Assembly (NCBI RefSeq): GCF_900110995.1
Contig: NZ_FOJF01000002.1
Span: 1,240,001 to 1,304,000 of the forward strand
Source of the DNA: Chitinophaga sp. YR573
Lineage (GTDB): Bacteria; Bacteroidota; Bacteroidia; Chitinophagales; Chitinophagaceae
Length of the DNA stretch: 64,000 bases
Direction of reading: 5' to 3'
The notes below the pieces were generated by a model. The model had not been told where the DNA came from. It searched no databases and was given only the letters and a program-made list of their open reading frames with translations. Positions 15,635 through 25,813 of this stretch are shown here, piece by piece. Position 1 is the stretch's first letter, and each line of letters begins with the position of its first letter. A program made the position numbers and the translations under genes.

Positions 15635-16561
15635 ATGAAACCAGACGAGATTTTAATAAATAAGTTTTACAGCGGAACATGCACACCGGAAGAAGCAAAG
15701 CTGGTCATGGACTGGTTCATGGAAAATGAACAAACCGAAGATTGGGAAGATGAAACACCTAACAAATATGAAACAGAAATGTTAGCTGTGATCCGTGCCA
15801 ACACCTTCGGAACAAAGATCATCAAACTATGGCCAAAGGTAGCAGTAGCCGCCAGCGTATTACTAATAGCCAGCCCGTTCTTTATGAAAATGAAAAAGGA
15901 ACAACCGGCAAAACAGATAGCAACAACGAAAGTCATATCTAACTGGACTTCCATCACCGCCGCTAATAAAATGAATATCCGCTTAAAAGACGGATCTGCC
16001 ATCGTACTGGAAAAGGGAGCCACCATGCGTTACGATTCCATCGCCTGCAGAACAATTTATCTGGATGGAAAGGCATTATTCACCGTAGCTGCCAACGAAC
16101 AAAAGCCTTTCACCGTAAAAACAAAAGGTTACTCAACAATTGCCCTGGGTACATCCTTTATGGTATCCGCAGAAAAAGGCTTTCGTGTGAAACTCTTCTC
16201 CGGTAAGGTATTGATAAGAACAAACAGCCAGAAAGATATCTATTTACAACCAGGAGAAGAACTGGCCTATAACAAAATTATACGGGTATCACACAAACCG
16301 GAGATCATACCTGTTAAACGCAAAAGTATCAGCATAGAGAATAATAATATGGTGTTCGATAATGCACCATTGAAAGATGTACTGGAACTGTTCAAAGAAA
16401 AATATCATATCACTATACAGTATGATGAACAGAATATCTCCGGTGTGTATTTCACCGGACAGGTTTTGCCAACTGATAAAATAGAACTGATCCTGAAAAC
16501 GATCGCCAGGATCAATAATCTGACACTCACTTCCAAAGACGGTACTTATATAATTCTGTAA
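15635..16561 (+). CDS. FecR-type anti-sigma factor
   Basis: 308 residues. The N-terminal cytoplasmic part (1-70, FYSGTCTPEEAKLVMDWF) binds the sigma factor. A single membrane helix (VAVAASVLLIASPFFM, near 70-85) follows, then the FecR beta-domain (IRLKDGSAIVLEKGATM through VLIRTNSQKDIYLQPGEELAYN) and a C-terminal DUF4974 domain (MVFDNAPLKDVLELFKEKYHI...). The last domain is STN-like and sits in the periplasm facing the TonB receptor. It lies between the sigma and SusC genes. Confidence 0.92.
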   Translation: MKPDEILINKFYSGTCTPEEAKLVMDWFMENEQTEDWEDETPNKYETEMLAVIRANTFGTKIIKLWPKVAVAASVLLIASPFFMKMKKEQPAKQIATTKVISNWTSITAANKMNIRLKDGSAIVLEKGATMRYDSIACRTIYLDGKALFTVAANEQKPFTVKTKGYSTIALGTSFMVSAEKGFRVKLFSGKVLIRTNSQKDIYLQPGEELAYNKIIRVSHKPEIIPVKRKSISIENNNMVFDNAPLKDVLELFKEKYHITIQYDEQNISGVYFTGQVLPTDKIELILKTIARINNLTLTSKDGTYIIL

Positions 16562-16587
16562 GCAAAATTCAATAAAAATTAATCAAA

Positions 16588-19500
16588 ATGGGACAAGCAA
16601 GAACGCTGTTCAAGGGTATTTTATGCCTGTTGTTTATCATGTTCATGAGAGAGAGTACGATAGCACAGAACGTTGTATCAGACGTTCATGGTACAGTACT
16701 TACTGCAAAAGGAGAATCACTGCCAAGCGTAGCTGTACAGGCAGTAGAAAAGGGGAGCGGACAAAAATTCAATACGCTCACAGACCCTAACGGAGACTTT
16801 ATATTTCATAATTTACAGGTAGGCAAACAATATGATTTTCATTTTTCTATCATGGGATATGAAAAGAATGATTACCTCGGATATACCGTGGATAACAAGG
16901 GTAAGAACTTACTCATGGTACGCCTTACGGAAAAAAGCATCGGACTGAATGATGTGGTAGTAGTAGGCTACGGTACCCAGAAAAAAGTAAACCTCACTGG
17001 AGCTGTTAACCAGGTAGATGCAAAACAATTTGCAGACAAACCTGTAGCTAACGTGGCCCAGGCTTTGCAGGGCGCTGTTCCCAACCTGAACATCACCTTT
17101 GGTGATGGTCACCCTGGTAGCACCGGTAATTTCAACATCCGTGGATATGCATCTGTCTCTAACAGCAACGGTTCTCCGCTGATTTTAATAGATGGTGTTC
17201 CGGGTAATATAGACATGCTCAATCCCCAGGATATCGAAACCCTCACCGTATTAAAAGATGCTGCTTCCGCAGCTATCTATGGTGCCAGAGGTGCTTTCGG
17301 TGTCATCCTCGTTACTACCAAACAGGCGAAGAACGGTAAACTGAGCATCAACTACGGTACCAGCTACAGCTCACAACGCATGACCAGCCGCACCGACTTC
17401 ATCACAGACGGTTACACCCAGGTGAACCTGGCCGATATCGCTTTCTCCCGCAACGTGGGAAACTCCTATACCGGCTACAACGCTGATGATATGGCGGAAT
17501 TAAAAAAACGCCAGACTGATAAATCCCTGCCTTCCGTAGTCATCCAGAACCGTAATGGTCAGAATCAGTACGTATACTATGGTAGCACCGACTGGTGGCA
17601 CTTTCTGTTCAAAAAAAGTCAACCTGGTCTGGAACACCATTTCAGCATGACCGGCGGTAACGACAAAGTAGATTTCTTAATGTCCGGCCGTTACTATCAG
17701 CAGAAAGGCATGTTCCAGGAATACCTGCGTCAGGACGTATACAACGCCTATAATTTCAGGGCCAAAATAAACGTACACGTTACTTCCTGGTTAACTGCCT
17801 ACACAAACACACAATTCGGTGCCAATGATTATACATGGCCTGGCTACAACCAGAACATGACAGGTATCTATAACCACGCCATGGCTTCTTATGTACCTAA
17901 AAACCCTGACGGTACCTTTACCTTCAGAACAAACCTGAACAACTACGGTGCTTACGAATATGCCGATTTACAAAACCGTAAATCGCATGGTGGTAATAAG
18001 AATTACAACCTAACAGAGACAGTTGGTTTCAACGCCAACATCGCTAAAGGTTTATCCCTCACGGGTAACTACGCTTTCCAGTTGGATCCCTACAGCGATT
18101 ATCAGCGTACCGCTTTTATTCCCTGGTCTATCAATCCCGGTATTATCAATAAAACCGGTAATGATAAGCTGACTGAAAACACACACCTCGATCAGCATCA
18201 TTCTGTAAACCTCTATGCTACCTATGAGAAAAGCTTAGGTAAACATAACCTGAAAGCAGTGGCCGGTTACAACATGGAATTACAGAAATACAAACTCAAT
18301 ACCATCGGTCGCCAGAACCTTTTATCTGATGATCTAAACGAAATAGACCTTGCTACAGGCGCACAAACAACCGGTGGTAGTTCTTCAGAATGGGCATTAC
18401 TCGGTTATTTCGCCCGTGTGAACTACGACTACGAAGGGAAATACCTCCTGGAACTGAACGGCCGTTACGACGGTAGCTCTCGCTTCCCGGCTAATCAGCG
18501 CTTCGGTTTCTTCCCTTCCATATCCGGCGGATGGCGCATCAGTGAAGAAGCATTTTTCAGTCCTGTTAAAAACACAGTAAACGAATTAAAACTGAGAGCT
18601 TCTTACGGTTCCCTGGGTAACCAGGACGTAGGCAACAGCAACCTCTATCCATATGTACCGGTAATGAAAAGCTCACTCAGTAAATGGGTAGCCAGCGGTA
18701 ACCAGGTGCAGACCTTATCCGCTCCTGATCCTATCACACCGCATTTCACCTGGGAAAAGTCGGCCTCTACCAATATGGGTATTGATGCTGCTTTCCTGAA
18801 GAACCGTTTACAGATCAGCTACGACCAATACCGTCGCAAAACCACCAACATGCTGATCCCCGGTAAAACATTACCTTCTGTATTCGGCGCCAAATCTCCT
18901 TTACAGAATGCAGGAGACCTGCTGACCAAAGGTTTTGAACTCTCCGTAAAATGGCAGGATAAAGGCGAACTGGCGGGTAAACCATTCTCCTACAGCATAG
19001 GTGCCGTATTATCTGATTATACCGCTAAGATCACCAAATTCGATAACCCCGAAAACCTGCTGAGTAATCACTATGTAGGTGAACAATTAGGTGAGATCTG
19101 GGGATACAGTATAGATGGATTCTTCAAATCAGCAGCAGAAGCACAGACCTGGGCTATCAACCAGGATTATATCGACAGAGACCAGCGCGTAACCTCTCCC
19201 GGTGAATGGAACAAACTCCATGCAGGTGACCTGAAGTTCATAGACCTGAATGGAGATAAAGTGATCAACGATGGTAAAAATACCCTGGCTGATCATGGAG
19301 ATAAACGTCGTATAGGTAACTCATTACCCCGTTATTCTTTTGGCTTCAATGCCGGTTTCAACTGGAGTAACTTCGATGTAAGTGTATTCTTCCAGGGCAT
19401 CGGAAAACAGAACTGGTACCCGAACACAGAGTCTTCCAAATTCTGGGGGCCATACGCCAGACCATATACCTCTTTCTTACCTAAAGATTTCGAAAGCAAG

Positions 19501-19845
19501 ATCTGGAGCGAAAGCAATCCTAATGCTTACTTCCCGCTGCTGAGAGGCTATGCTGCATACTCCGGTGGCGAACTGGCAGACAACAATGATAAATACCTGC
19601 AGAACCTGGCCTACGTCCGTTTAAAGAATTTAACAATAGGGTATAACCTGCCGGTATCGTTAACAAAGAGATTTAAGATGCAGAAACTGCGTGTATACTT
19701 TACCGGTCAGAACCTGCTCACCTTCACAAAAATGAAAACAAAATACATCGATCCTGAACAGGTGAGTCCAAGTGCAAATGATGCAGGTGGAAGGGATTAT
19801 CCTTTCTTCAAGCAATACTCTGGTGGGTTTGATATTACTTTCTAA
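16588..19845 (+). CDS. SusC/RagA-family TonB-dependent outer-membrane transporter (no STN domain)
   Basis: 1085 residues. A signal peptide ends near STIAQN, a CarboxypepD_reg beta-sandwich spans about 32-115 (GTVLTAKGESLPSVAVQAVE, PNGDFIFHNL), the RagA signature VVVVGYGTQKKVNLTGAV leads into the plug (to about 250, ITVLKDAASAAIYGARGAFGVILV), and the rest is the 22-strand barrel ending in a terminal aromatic (DITF). It imports an oligomer with its SusD partner 20 bp downstream. The N-terminal STN signalling domain typical of sigma/FecR-linked receptors is absent. No degradative enzyme is adjacent, so the substrate is unknown. Confidence 0.93.
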   Translation: MGQARTLFKGILCLLFIMFMRESTIAQNVVSDVHGTVLTAKGESLPSVAVQAVEKGSGQKFNTLTDPNGDFIFHNLQVGKQYDFHFSIMGYEKNDYLGYTVDNKGKNLLMVRLTEKSIGLNDVVVVGYGTQKKVNLTGAVNQVDAKQFADKPVANVAQALQGAVPNLNITFGDGHPGSTGNFNIRGYASVSNSNGSPLILIDGVPGNIDMLNPQDIETLTVLKDAASAAIYGARGAFGVILVTTKQAKNGKLSINYGTSYSSQRMTSRTDFITDGYTQVNLADIAFSRNVGNSYTGYNADDMAELKKRQTDKSLPSVVIQNRNGQNQYVYYGSTDWWHFLFKKSQPGLEHHFSMTGGNDKVDFLMSGRYYQQKGMFQEYLRQDVYNAYNFRAKINVHVTSWLTAYTNTQFGANDYTWPGYNQNMTGIYNHAMASYVPKNPDGTFTFRTNLNNYGAYEYADLQNRKSHGGNKNYNLTETVGFNANIAKGLSLTGNYAFQLDPYSDYQRTAFIPWSINPGIINKTGNDKLTENTHLDQHHSVNLYATYEKSLGKHNLKAVAGYNMELQKYKLNTIGRQNLLSDDLNEIDLATGAQTTGGSSSEWALLGYFARVNYDYEGKYLLELNGRYDGSSRFPANQRFGFFPSISGGWRISEEAFFSPVKNTVNELKLRASYGSLGNQDVGNSNLYPYVPVMKSSLSKWVASGNQVQTLSAPDPITPHFTWEKSASTNMGIDAAFLKNRLQISYDQYRRKTTNMLIPGKTLPSVFGAKSPLQNAGDLLTKGFELSVKWQDKGELAGKPFSYSIGAVLSDYTAKITKFDNPENLLSNHYVGEQLGEIWGYSIDGFFKSAAEAQTWAINQDYIDRDQRVTSPGEWNKLHAGDLKFIDLNGDKVINDGKNTLADHGDKRRIGNSLPRYSFGFNAGFNWSNFDVSVFFQGIGKQNWYPNTESSKFWGPYARPYTSFLPKDFESKIWSESNPNAYFPLLRGYAAYSGGELADNNDKYLQNLAYVRLKNLTIGYNLPVSLTKRFKMQKLRVYFTGQNLLTFTKMKTKYIDPEQVSPSANDAGGRDYPFFKQYSGGFDITF

Positions 19846-19865
19846 TTTTAAAAGCTCTTAATAAG

Positions 19866-21620
19866 ATGAAAAGGATTCTTTTTCTCATCAATATAATTTT
19901 ATTATCAGGTTGCTCGAAATTTCTCGACAGGCAGCCGCTTTCACAGATCTCTCCGGATAATGGATTTAATTCAGAGAGTGAGTTACAATTGTATGTACAC
20001 TCTTTTTATGATAACATGTTACCGAACCCGGATGGTGAGGAAAAAGCTTTCACCAGCCTGTATGGGGAAACATCCAACAATATTGTATTAACAGGTCTTT
20101 CCCCCCAGTTAACAGGCAACCGTAGCGTACCTGTATCCGGTGGGGGATGGGACTGGACCAGCCTGCGTAACGTCAATTACTTCATACAGAACTACAACCG
20201 TGGCGGACTGGATACCAGCATCACCTACAAATACGTAGCAATAGCAAAGTTCTTCCGTGCTTACTTCTATGCAAACATGGTGGCACATTTCGGAGATGTC
20301 CCTTTCTACAACAAAGCCATCGAAACAAACGATACTGCCAGTCTGAATAAACCCAGAGACTCCCGTACCCTGGTAATGGATTCCGTGCTGAATGACCTCG
20401 ATTTTGCCATCGCGCACCTCGGAACAGGCAAAGACGTGGCTGAAGTGACAAAGTGGACGGCATTGGCCTTAAAATCGCGTGTATGCCTGTTCGAAGGCAC
20501 CTTCAGGAAGTATCATACTGAATTCTCTTTACCTGATGCGAACAGCTTCCTGCAAAAATCCGCAGATGCTGCACAGGCCATCATGAATGCCGGCGTATAC
20601 ACCATCTACAAAAGTTCTCCTGAAATCGCTTATGGCAACCTGTTCTCTTCTTTAACAGTCATCCCTGAAGAAGTAATATTAGCCAGACAATACAGCGCTG
20701 CTTTACAGATCTACCATAATGTAAACTACTACACCACAGCGCCTTCTTTCGGTAAGCCTGGTCTGGAAAAAAGCCTGGTGAACAGTTACCTGATGAAAGA
20801 CGGTTCCCGCTTCACGGATCTCCCTGGTTACGCTACCATGCAATTTTATCAGGAAACACAAAACCGTGATCCCCGTTTATCCCAGACTATCCGTACACCC
20901 GGTTACAAACGTATAGACGGTAATGTTACCTTACCACCTTCTTACGGAGGAACCGTTACCGGCTACCAGCTGACTAAATTCGTAACATCCGCAGCCAATG
21001 ATGCATTGGCACACTCTTACAATCCATTACCTATTATCCGTTATGCGGAAGTGCTGCTGAACTATGCAGAAGCAAAGGCCGAACTGGGAACAATCACCCA
21101 ATCAGACCTCGACCTTTCCATCAAACTGCTGCGCGACAGAGTCGCTATGCCAGCCATGAACATGGCCGCTGCGAACGCAACACCTGATCCTTACCTGGCT
21201 AACCAATACACCCACGTATCCGGCACCAACCAGGGTATCATCTTGGAAATCCGCCGTGAACGCCGCATAGAGCTGGTGATGGAAGGGTTCATCTGGAATG
21301 ACATCATGCGCTGGAAAGAAGGTCACCTGTTAGCTGTTCAATACAAAGGCGCTTATTTTCCCGGAGAAGGTAACTACGACCTGGATGGAGATGGTGCTAC
21401 AGACCTGGTGATTTACTCCGGTACACAACCTGCTACACCTAATGTACAGTTCTTAAAACTCGGAACGGATGTGGTATTGGAAAATGGCGCCAGTGGTGGC
21501 AACATCATTATAAACGGTACTATTCCTAAAACATTCAACGAAGAAAGAGATTACTTATTCCCTTTACCCACAACTGATTTGTTGTTAAACCCAAGATTGA
21601 CGCAAAACTATAAATGGTAA
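19866..21620 (+). CDS. SusD/RagB-family surface lipoprotein
   Basis: 584 residues. The lipoprotein signal ends IILLSGC (Cys16), followed by FLDRQPLSQISPDNGF, the usual SusD N-terminus. TPR-like helices follow (TYKYVAIAKFFRAYFYANMVAHFGDVPFYNKAI), and the C-terminal region has RYAEVLLNYAEAKAELG and RRERRIELVMEGFIWNDIMRWK, family hallmarks. It caps the SusC barrel from outside and binds the ligand. It is the last gene of the sigma-FecR-SusC-SusD unit and is closed by a hairpin. Confidence 0.93.
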   Translation: MKRILFLINIILLSGCSKFLDRQPLSQISPDNGFNSESELQLYVHSFYDNMLPNPDGEEKAFTSLYGETSNNIVLTGLSPQLTGNRSVPVSGGGWDWTSLRNVNYFIQNYNRGGLDTSITYKYVAIAKFFRAYFYANMVAHFGDVPFYNKAIETNDTASLNKPRDSRTLVMDSVLNDLDFAIAHLGTGKDVAEVTKWTALALKSRVCLFEGTFRKYHTEFSLPDANSFLQKSADAAQAIMNAGVYTIYKSSPEIAYGNLFSSLTVIPEEVILARQYSAALQIYHNVNYYTTAPSFGKPGLEKSLVNSYLMKDGSRFTDLPGYATMQFYQETQNRDPRLSQTIRTPGYKRIDGNVTLPPSYGGTVTGYQLTKFVTSAANDALAHSYNPLPIIRYAEVLLNYAEAKAELGTITQSDLDLSIKLLRDRVAMPAMNMAAANATPDPYLANQYTHVSGTNQGIILEIRRERRIELVMEGFIWNDIMRWKEGHLLAVQYKGAYFPGEGNYDLDGDGATDLVIYSGTQPATPNVQFLKLGTDVVLENGASGGNIIINGTIPKTFNEERDYLFPLPTTDLLLNPRLTQNYKW

Positions 21621-21635
21621 GGTTGTCAATGAATG

Positions 21636-21661
21636 ATCCCGCTACTGTTTAGTAGCGGGAT
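21636..21661. terminator. Hairpin between convergent SusD and AraC genes
   Basis: An 11-bp perfect stem (ATCCCGCTACT / AGTAGCGGGAT) with a GTTT loop. It overlaps the AraC stop codon and lies 15 bp after the SusD stop. The T-run is weak on both sides. Confidence 0.6.
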
Positions 21662-22592
21662 TTGCCTGTTTCCGGTACAACACCGGTGTAAGGTCTGTAT
21701 GTTTCTTAAAGTAATTACTAAAATGTGTAGATTCTGTAAATCCTAACTGGTAAGAAATCTCTTTAATAGGAACAGAAGTATTTTGCAGGAGAGACTTCGC
21801 CTCTGCGATCGTTTTGTCTATAATCCAGGTACCAATAGGTTTTCCCGTTTTACTCTTAATTACGTTACTGAGATAATTGGCCTGTAAACTCTGTGCATCT
21901 GCATAATCCTGTACCCTGAAAGGCTTATCTGCTTTTCCGCTCATCAAATCTCTGTAATGTTGTTCCAGTGTTCGTTTAAAATTCTTCACGATTTGTGAGC
22001 TGCGGTTACCTTCATAAATAGGATTATAATCTTCCCAGAAATATTCTTTTATCTTCAGTAAGATAACAACGAACAGGTTGCCTATCATCCTGTTCTTATA
22101 AGGAGAATTAGAAAAATATTCTTTTAATATCTGTTGATAGAGTTGTTCAAATTCCGAGAATATTTCAGGTTTTAATGTCTTGGGATGTACTGTTTCTGCC
22201 AGTAAGAAAGAAAATTCCTGGAAGATATCAGGATGTACATTCTCTTTAAGGAAAGATTCACTGAGCGTAACTAAATACACCTCTTCCAGCGTATGCCATT
22301 CGAAAGATTTATAATGCCCCGGATTGGTAAAATAGATAGTACCCGGTTCCGTAGGAAAGGTATGTGCATCTGTTGTATATTTCCCGCTACCATTTTTCAC
22401 AAATACAAAGGAATAAAAATTGGCTCTGTAAGTGAGGGAAATGTAGGGGAGTTCATCATGAATATCTTTCAGGTTATGAATGGTGAACTGGGTATTAGCG
22501 TCAATTTTATCTGTAGGTAAACCGAAATGCACGTACTGGTCCATCAGGCTGTTAAAGGCCAGTATTTTCTCTTCTTTCTTTACTTTGCTCAT
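21642..22592 (-). CDS. AraC family transcriptional regulator
   Basis: 316 residues. An N-terminal cupin-like sensor (TDAHTFPTEPGTIYFTNPGHYKSFEWHTLEEVYLV) and C-terminal HTH pair (VQDYADAQSLQANYLSNVIKSKTG and IKEISYQLGFTESTHFSNYFKKHTDLTPVLYR) are visible. It starts 9 bp after the MATE stop on the same strand, so the efflux pump and regulator probably share a transcript, and the regulator may respond to a pump substrate. Confidence 0.9.
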   Translation of the reverse strand: MSKVKKEEKILAFNSLMDQYVHFGLPTDKIDANTQFTIHNLKDIHDELPYISLTYRANFYSFVFVKNGSGKYTTDAHTFPTEPGTIYFTNPGHYKSFEWHTLEEVYLVTLSESFLKENVHPDIFQEFSFLLAETVHPKTLKPEIFSEFEQLYQQILKEYFSNSPYKNRMIGNLFVVILLKIKEYFWEDYNPIYEGNRSSQIVKNFKRTLEQHYRDLMSGKADKPFRVQDYADAQSLQANYLSNVIKSKTGKPIGTWIIDKTIAEAKSLLQNTSVPIKEISYQLGFTESTHFSNYFKKHTDLTPVLYRKQANPATKQ

Positions 22593-22601
22593 ATAGAAAT
22601 A

Positions 22602-23981
22602 TTAAACCTTTATCGTTTTCCACTTCCCTTTCTTAAAGAAGTACCAGGCGAGCAGCGCGATACAGGTTTCTGCAACCGGGATGGCGATAAAAGCGCCTGT
22701 AGCTTTCAAATTTAATCCTTTTGACAGAAAATAGGCTAATGGTATCTGGAATGCCCAGAAGCAGATCAGGTTAATGACGGTAGGGGTTCTGGTATCACCT
22801 GCACCATTCAACGCCTGTGTCATCACCATGCTTAGTCCGTAAAAGATATAAGCAGATCCGATGATCTGCAGCGACAGGGTACCAAACCCTATTACGTCTT
22901 CATCATGTGTAAAGAAGCTGATAATAGGAGTGGCAAAGAATAAGAACAAAACCATTACAAAGCCGGTAAAGATGGCGCTATATTTTGCGGTAAGCATCAC
23001 ACTTTGTTCTGCGCGTTCTATTTGTTTAGCGCCGAGGTTTTGTCCTACCAGCGTAGCGGCGGCATTACTGAGGCCCCAGGCTGGCAGCATAAAGAACACG
23101 AAATTCCTCACGGCTATCTGGTAACCGGCAGAAGCGGAGGTACCACCTGTCTCTGCTACCAGTCTTGCCAGGATGATCCAGCTGCCGCTGGCAATCAGAA
23201 ACTGCAGGGTGGCGGGCCATCCTATTTTGATAATCGATGGAATGATCTCAGGATCTACCTTAAAATGTTCTCTTTTAAATTTCAGTATTCTATTCCCGTT
23301 AAACAGGTGAAAACATTGATAAATCACGCCGCAGCTTCTCCCTATCACCGTAGCGATAGCAGCTCCTTTTAACCCATAGAAATGAATGAATATCGGGCAC
23401 AATATAATATTGGTAATACTTGCTACCCACAGACTTTTCATTGCCATGGCAGCATCTCCTGCACCACGGAAAATCCCGTTGATCAGAAACAGTAGTATAA
23501 TACTGATGCTCCCACAGAACAGGATCCTGGTGAAAATGGCCCCTTCTTTTACCACTTCCGCACTGGCGCCCATAAACGCCAGTATATCCGCGGCAAACAC
23601 GGCGCCTGTCACACTTAAAAGCACGGTAATGCCCAAAGACACCAGCAGCGACTGAGCACCTGCATGTGCGGCATCTTCCGGATTCTTTTCGCCTATCCTT
23701 CTGGCCACAATGGCCGTCGAAGCAGTACTCAATCCTATCGCAATAGAATAAACCAGCGTAATCACGGATTCTGTCAATCCTACGGTAGCAATGGCATTCT
23801 GTCCCAGTTTACTTACAAAGAACATATCCACCAGTGCAAACACACTCTCTAAACTCAGCTCCAGTATCATTGGTATCGCCAGGAGGAACACTGCCCTGGG
23901 AATACTTCCCTGCGTATAGTCCTGTTGTTCCCCATTCAGCGATAATTTGACAATGCTATATATCTTTTTAATTATGCTCAT
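22602..23981 (-). CDS. MATE family multidrug efflux transporter
   Basis: 459 residues with about 12 hydrophobic segments in two homologous halves. The MATE signatures are seen in the first half (IPRAVFLLAIPMILELSLESVFALVDMFFVSKLG, GLTESVITLVYSIAIGLSTASTAIVARRIGE) and second half (IIKIGWPATLQFLIASGSW, ALNGAGDTRTPTVINLICFW). It exports cationic drugs or dyes across the inner membrane using Na+ or H+. The downstream AraC gene is in the same operon. Confidence 0.92.
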   Translation of the reverse strand: MSIIKKIYSIVKLSLNGEQQDYTQGSIPRAVFLLAIPMILELSLESVFALVDMFFVSKLGQNAIATVGLTESVITLVYSIAIGLSTASTAIVARRIGEKNPEDAAHAGAQSLLVSLGITVLLSVTGAVFAADILAFMGASAEVVKEGAIFTRILFCGSISIILLFLINGIFRGAGDAAMAMKSLWVASITNIILCPIFIHFYGLKGAAIATVIGRSCGVIYQCFHLFNGNRILKFKREHFKVDPEIIPSIIKIGWPATLQFLIASGSWIILARLVAETGGTSASAGYQIAVRNFVFFMLPAWGLSNAAATLVGQNLGAKQIERAEQSVMLTAKYSAIFTGFVMVLFLFFATPIISFFTHDEDVIGFGTLSLQIIGSAYIFYGLSMVMTQALNGAGDTRTPTVINLICFWAFQIPLAYFLSKGLNLKATGAFIAIPVAETCIALLAWYFFKKGKWKTIKV

Positions 23982-24137
23982 ATTACAAACTTACACATTT
24001 TAAAAAATCTCCCAACGGTGCATATTAGCCAAACTAGGGGGGCGATTACGACATACTATTGCAGATCTTCGAAAAATAGATAAATATTCCCATAAGTATA
24101 CTTATATTGATACTCCAATCATTGTCATTGAATACCT

Positions 24138-25805
24138 ATGGATCAATCCCGTGAAAATACCCGGTCAACACCTGCCTCAAGAGCCGCCGCAGCAAATACT
24201 TCTGCCGGAGGTATATCTCATCCCGCAGTAACGCCGTTTCAATTCAATAAAGAAGAGGAAATGCCTGTACAGGGGCAGTTTGCTTCATCGCAACCGCCAA
24301 TACAGCTTTACACGAAAAAGGTATTAGAGGATCAAAGTAAGGCGGTGAAGGCCGCTACAGGTTCCGGACCAGCGATTTTAGCGGCAAATAAAACAGCCCA
24401 GGAAGCATTAGCCGGGGATTCTGATAAGGCGAATAAAAAGTTAACGCCTTATTTCACCAGCATGGGAGTGGAGTCTGAATTTGCACAACAGGATATACCT
24501 GCTAAAGGTAAAGGGAAACCAGTTGTGAACGCACTTACTAAAGCGCATGTGATAGTAGCCAAACAAGCAGGATATGCACTATATCCCCATTTAGATTTTC
24601 TTCTGGAAACAGATGCCGGAGCCGCTTTGGAATTTGTAACACCAGCCTTGCTGGCTCCGATAAGAAAAGTAGATGCTAAAGAAGAAGTTGATGATGAAGA
24701 TGAAAACGCAGGAATATTAGAAGAGAACGCCCAGATAGAAGAAGATAATCAGAAAGCAGAAGATAATGTTATACCAGACCCCGGCTGGGAAAAAAGCGTC
24801 AGGAAAGGGATAGAATTCTCACTTCGGGATATTTCCTCTGCCAGTGAAAAAACACTTAAAACTATTATAGAAGAGATTAACGCAGCATTTTCTTTAACAT
24901 TACCGATACCGGGATCGCCGCTTGATGCAATAAAATATGGTAACATTGATAAATCCGGCCCGGGTAGTCATACGAATGTGCAGTTGAATTACATCACCAC
25001 GCTACAGCAGTTTATGGATATTAACCGGGGAACTGCAGAGGTTAAAACAGGGGATTCGGGTACAGAAGAAATATATCAGTTAGCGATGGGTTATGCTCCT
25101 GCTGAATATGGCGCTGACAATGCAGAAATTCCTGCTCAGGATAATCCTTATGTATATGCGTTATGTCAGAAATTAAGGGAAATTCCATCCATGCTGGTAG
25201 ATGAAACATTTAGTATCCTGTTGCATAATGATGAAAATCCTGGAGCTGATATAGAGCAGGGAAACGGAAAAAAGGCGAACAAAGCACTCGTAAAGGCAGC
25301 CGCTGATGTACCATCAGACCGCGATGACCTTGCCAATGCTGCCAGTCATATTAAAGATGGGGCTACGCTTTGGTTAAAGGCTTCTTTCGACCAGATAATA
25401 GCCGGTGTTCCTGCAGATAAATATGAAGCGGTTTATGATATTATGTCGGGGCTGGAGAATGAGAAAGAAAACATAAGTGCTATTCTGAATAAGAGTAAGC
25501 AGGTAGAGGCATTGAAGAAGTTTCACACCGAAGAGATTATTAACAAATTCATAGATGATCAACTTGACAAGCTGGGTGCACTAAAGGCAGCACATGAACA
25601 GCATCTCGTGAAATCAGATATTAAGAAGAAACCTGCCGAACAAAAAACGCTTTCTGCTGAAAGAAGGAATATCATTGGTGGCCGGCCGGATACATATGCT
25701 CCAACAGACACGAACATACATGATGAATCTTTGTTTTTAGTGGAAACGAGAAAAACGACTTCTTATCTGGGTCTTACAAAGGAGGATGCTTATAAAAAGA
25801 AATAA
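24138..25805 (+). CDS. Putative eCIS/polymorphic-toxin-type effector with amidoligase-like motifs
   Basis: 555 residues with no signal peptide. The first 75 are Ala/Ser/Pro/Gln-rich (FQFNKEEEMPVQGQF, QPPIQLYTKK), like the leaders of proteins linked to extracellular contractile injection systems in Bacteroidota, but the usual DUF4157 'HEAWHVVQQ' core is missing. The body has, in order, GVESEF (~109), LEFVTPALL (~163), PGSHTNVQLN (~275) and LFLVETRKT (~535). This ExE...E-V/T-P...HxN...ExR order recalls glutamine-synthetase-fold amidoligases. An acidic linker (180-215) divides the first two pairs. The functional idea is inference; the ORF itself is well supported. Confidence 0.5.
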   Translation: MDQSRENTRSTPASRAAAANTSAGGISHPAVTPFQFNKEEEMPVQGQFASSQPPIQLYTKKVLEDQSKAVKAATGSGPAILAANKTAQEALAGDSDKANKKLTPYFTSMGVESEFAQQDIPAKGKGKPVVNALTKAHVIVAKQAGYALYPHLDFLLETDAGAALEFVTPALLAPIRKVDAKEEVDDEDENAGILEENAQIEEDNQKAEDNVIPDPGWEKSVRKGIEFSLRDISSASEKTLKTIIEEINAAFSLTLPIPGSPLDAIKYGNIDKSGPGSHTNVQLNYITTLQQFMDINRGTAEVKTGDSGTEEIYQLAMGYAPAEYGADNAEIPAQDNPYVYALCQKLREIPSMLVDETFSILLHNDENPGADIEQGNGKKANKALVKAAADVPSDRDDLANAASHIKDGATLWLKASFDQIIAGVPADKYEAVYDIMSGLENEKENISAILNKSKQVEALKKFHTEEIINKFIDDQLDKLGALKAAHEQHLVKSDIKKKPAEQKTLSAERRNIIGGRPDTYAPTDTNIHDESLFLVETRKTTSYLGLTKEDAYKKK

Positions 25806-25813
25806 CTCCTTTT

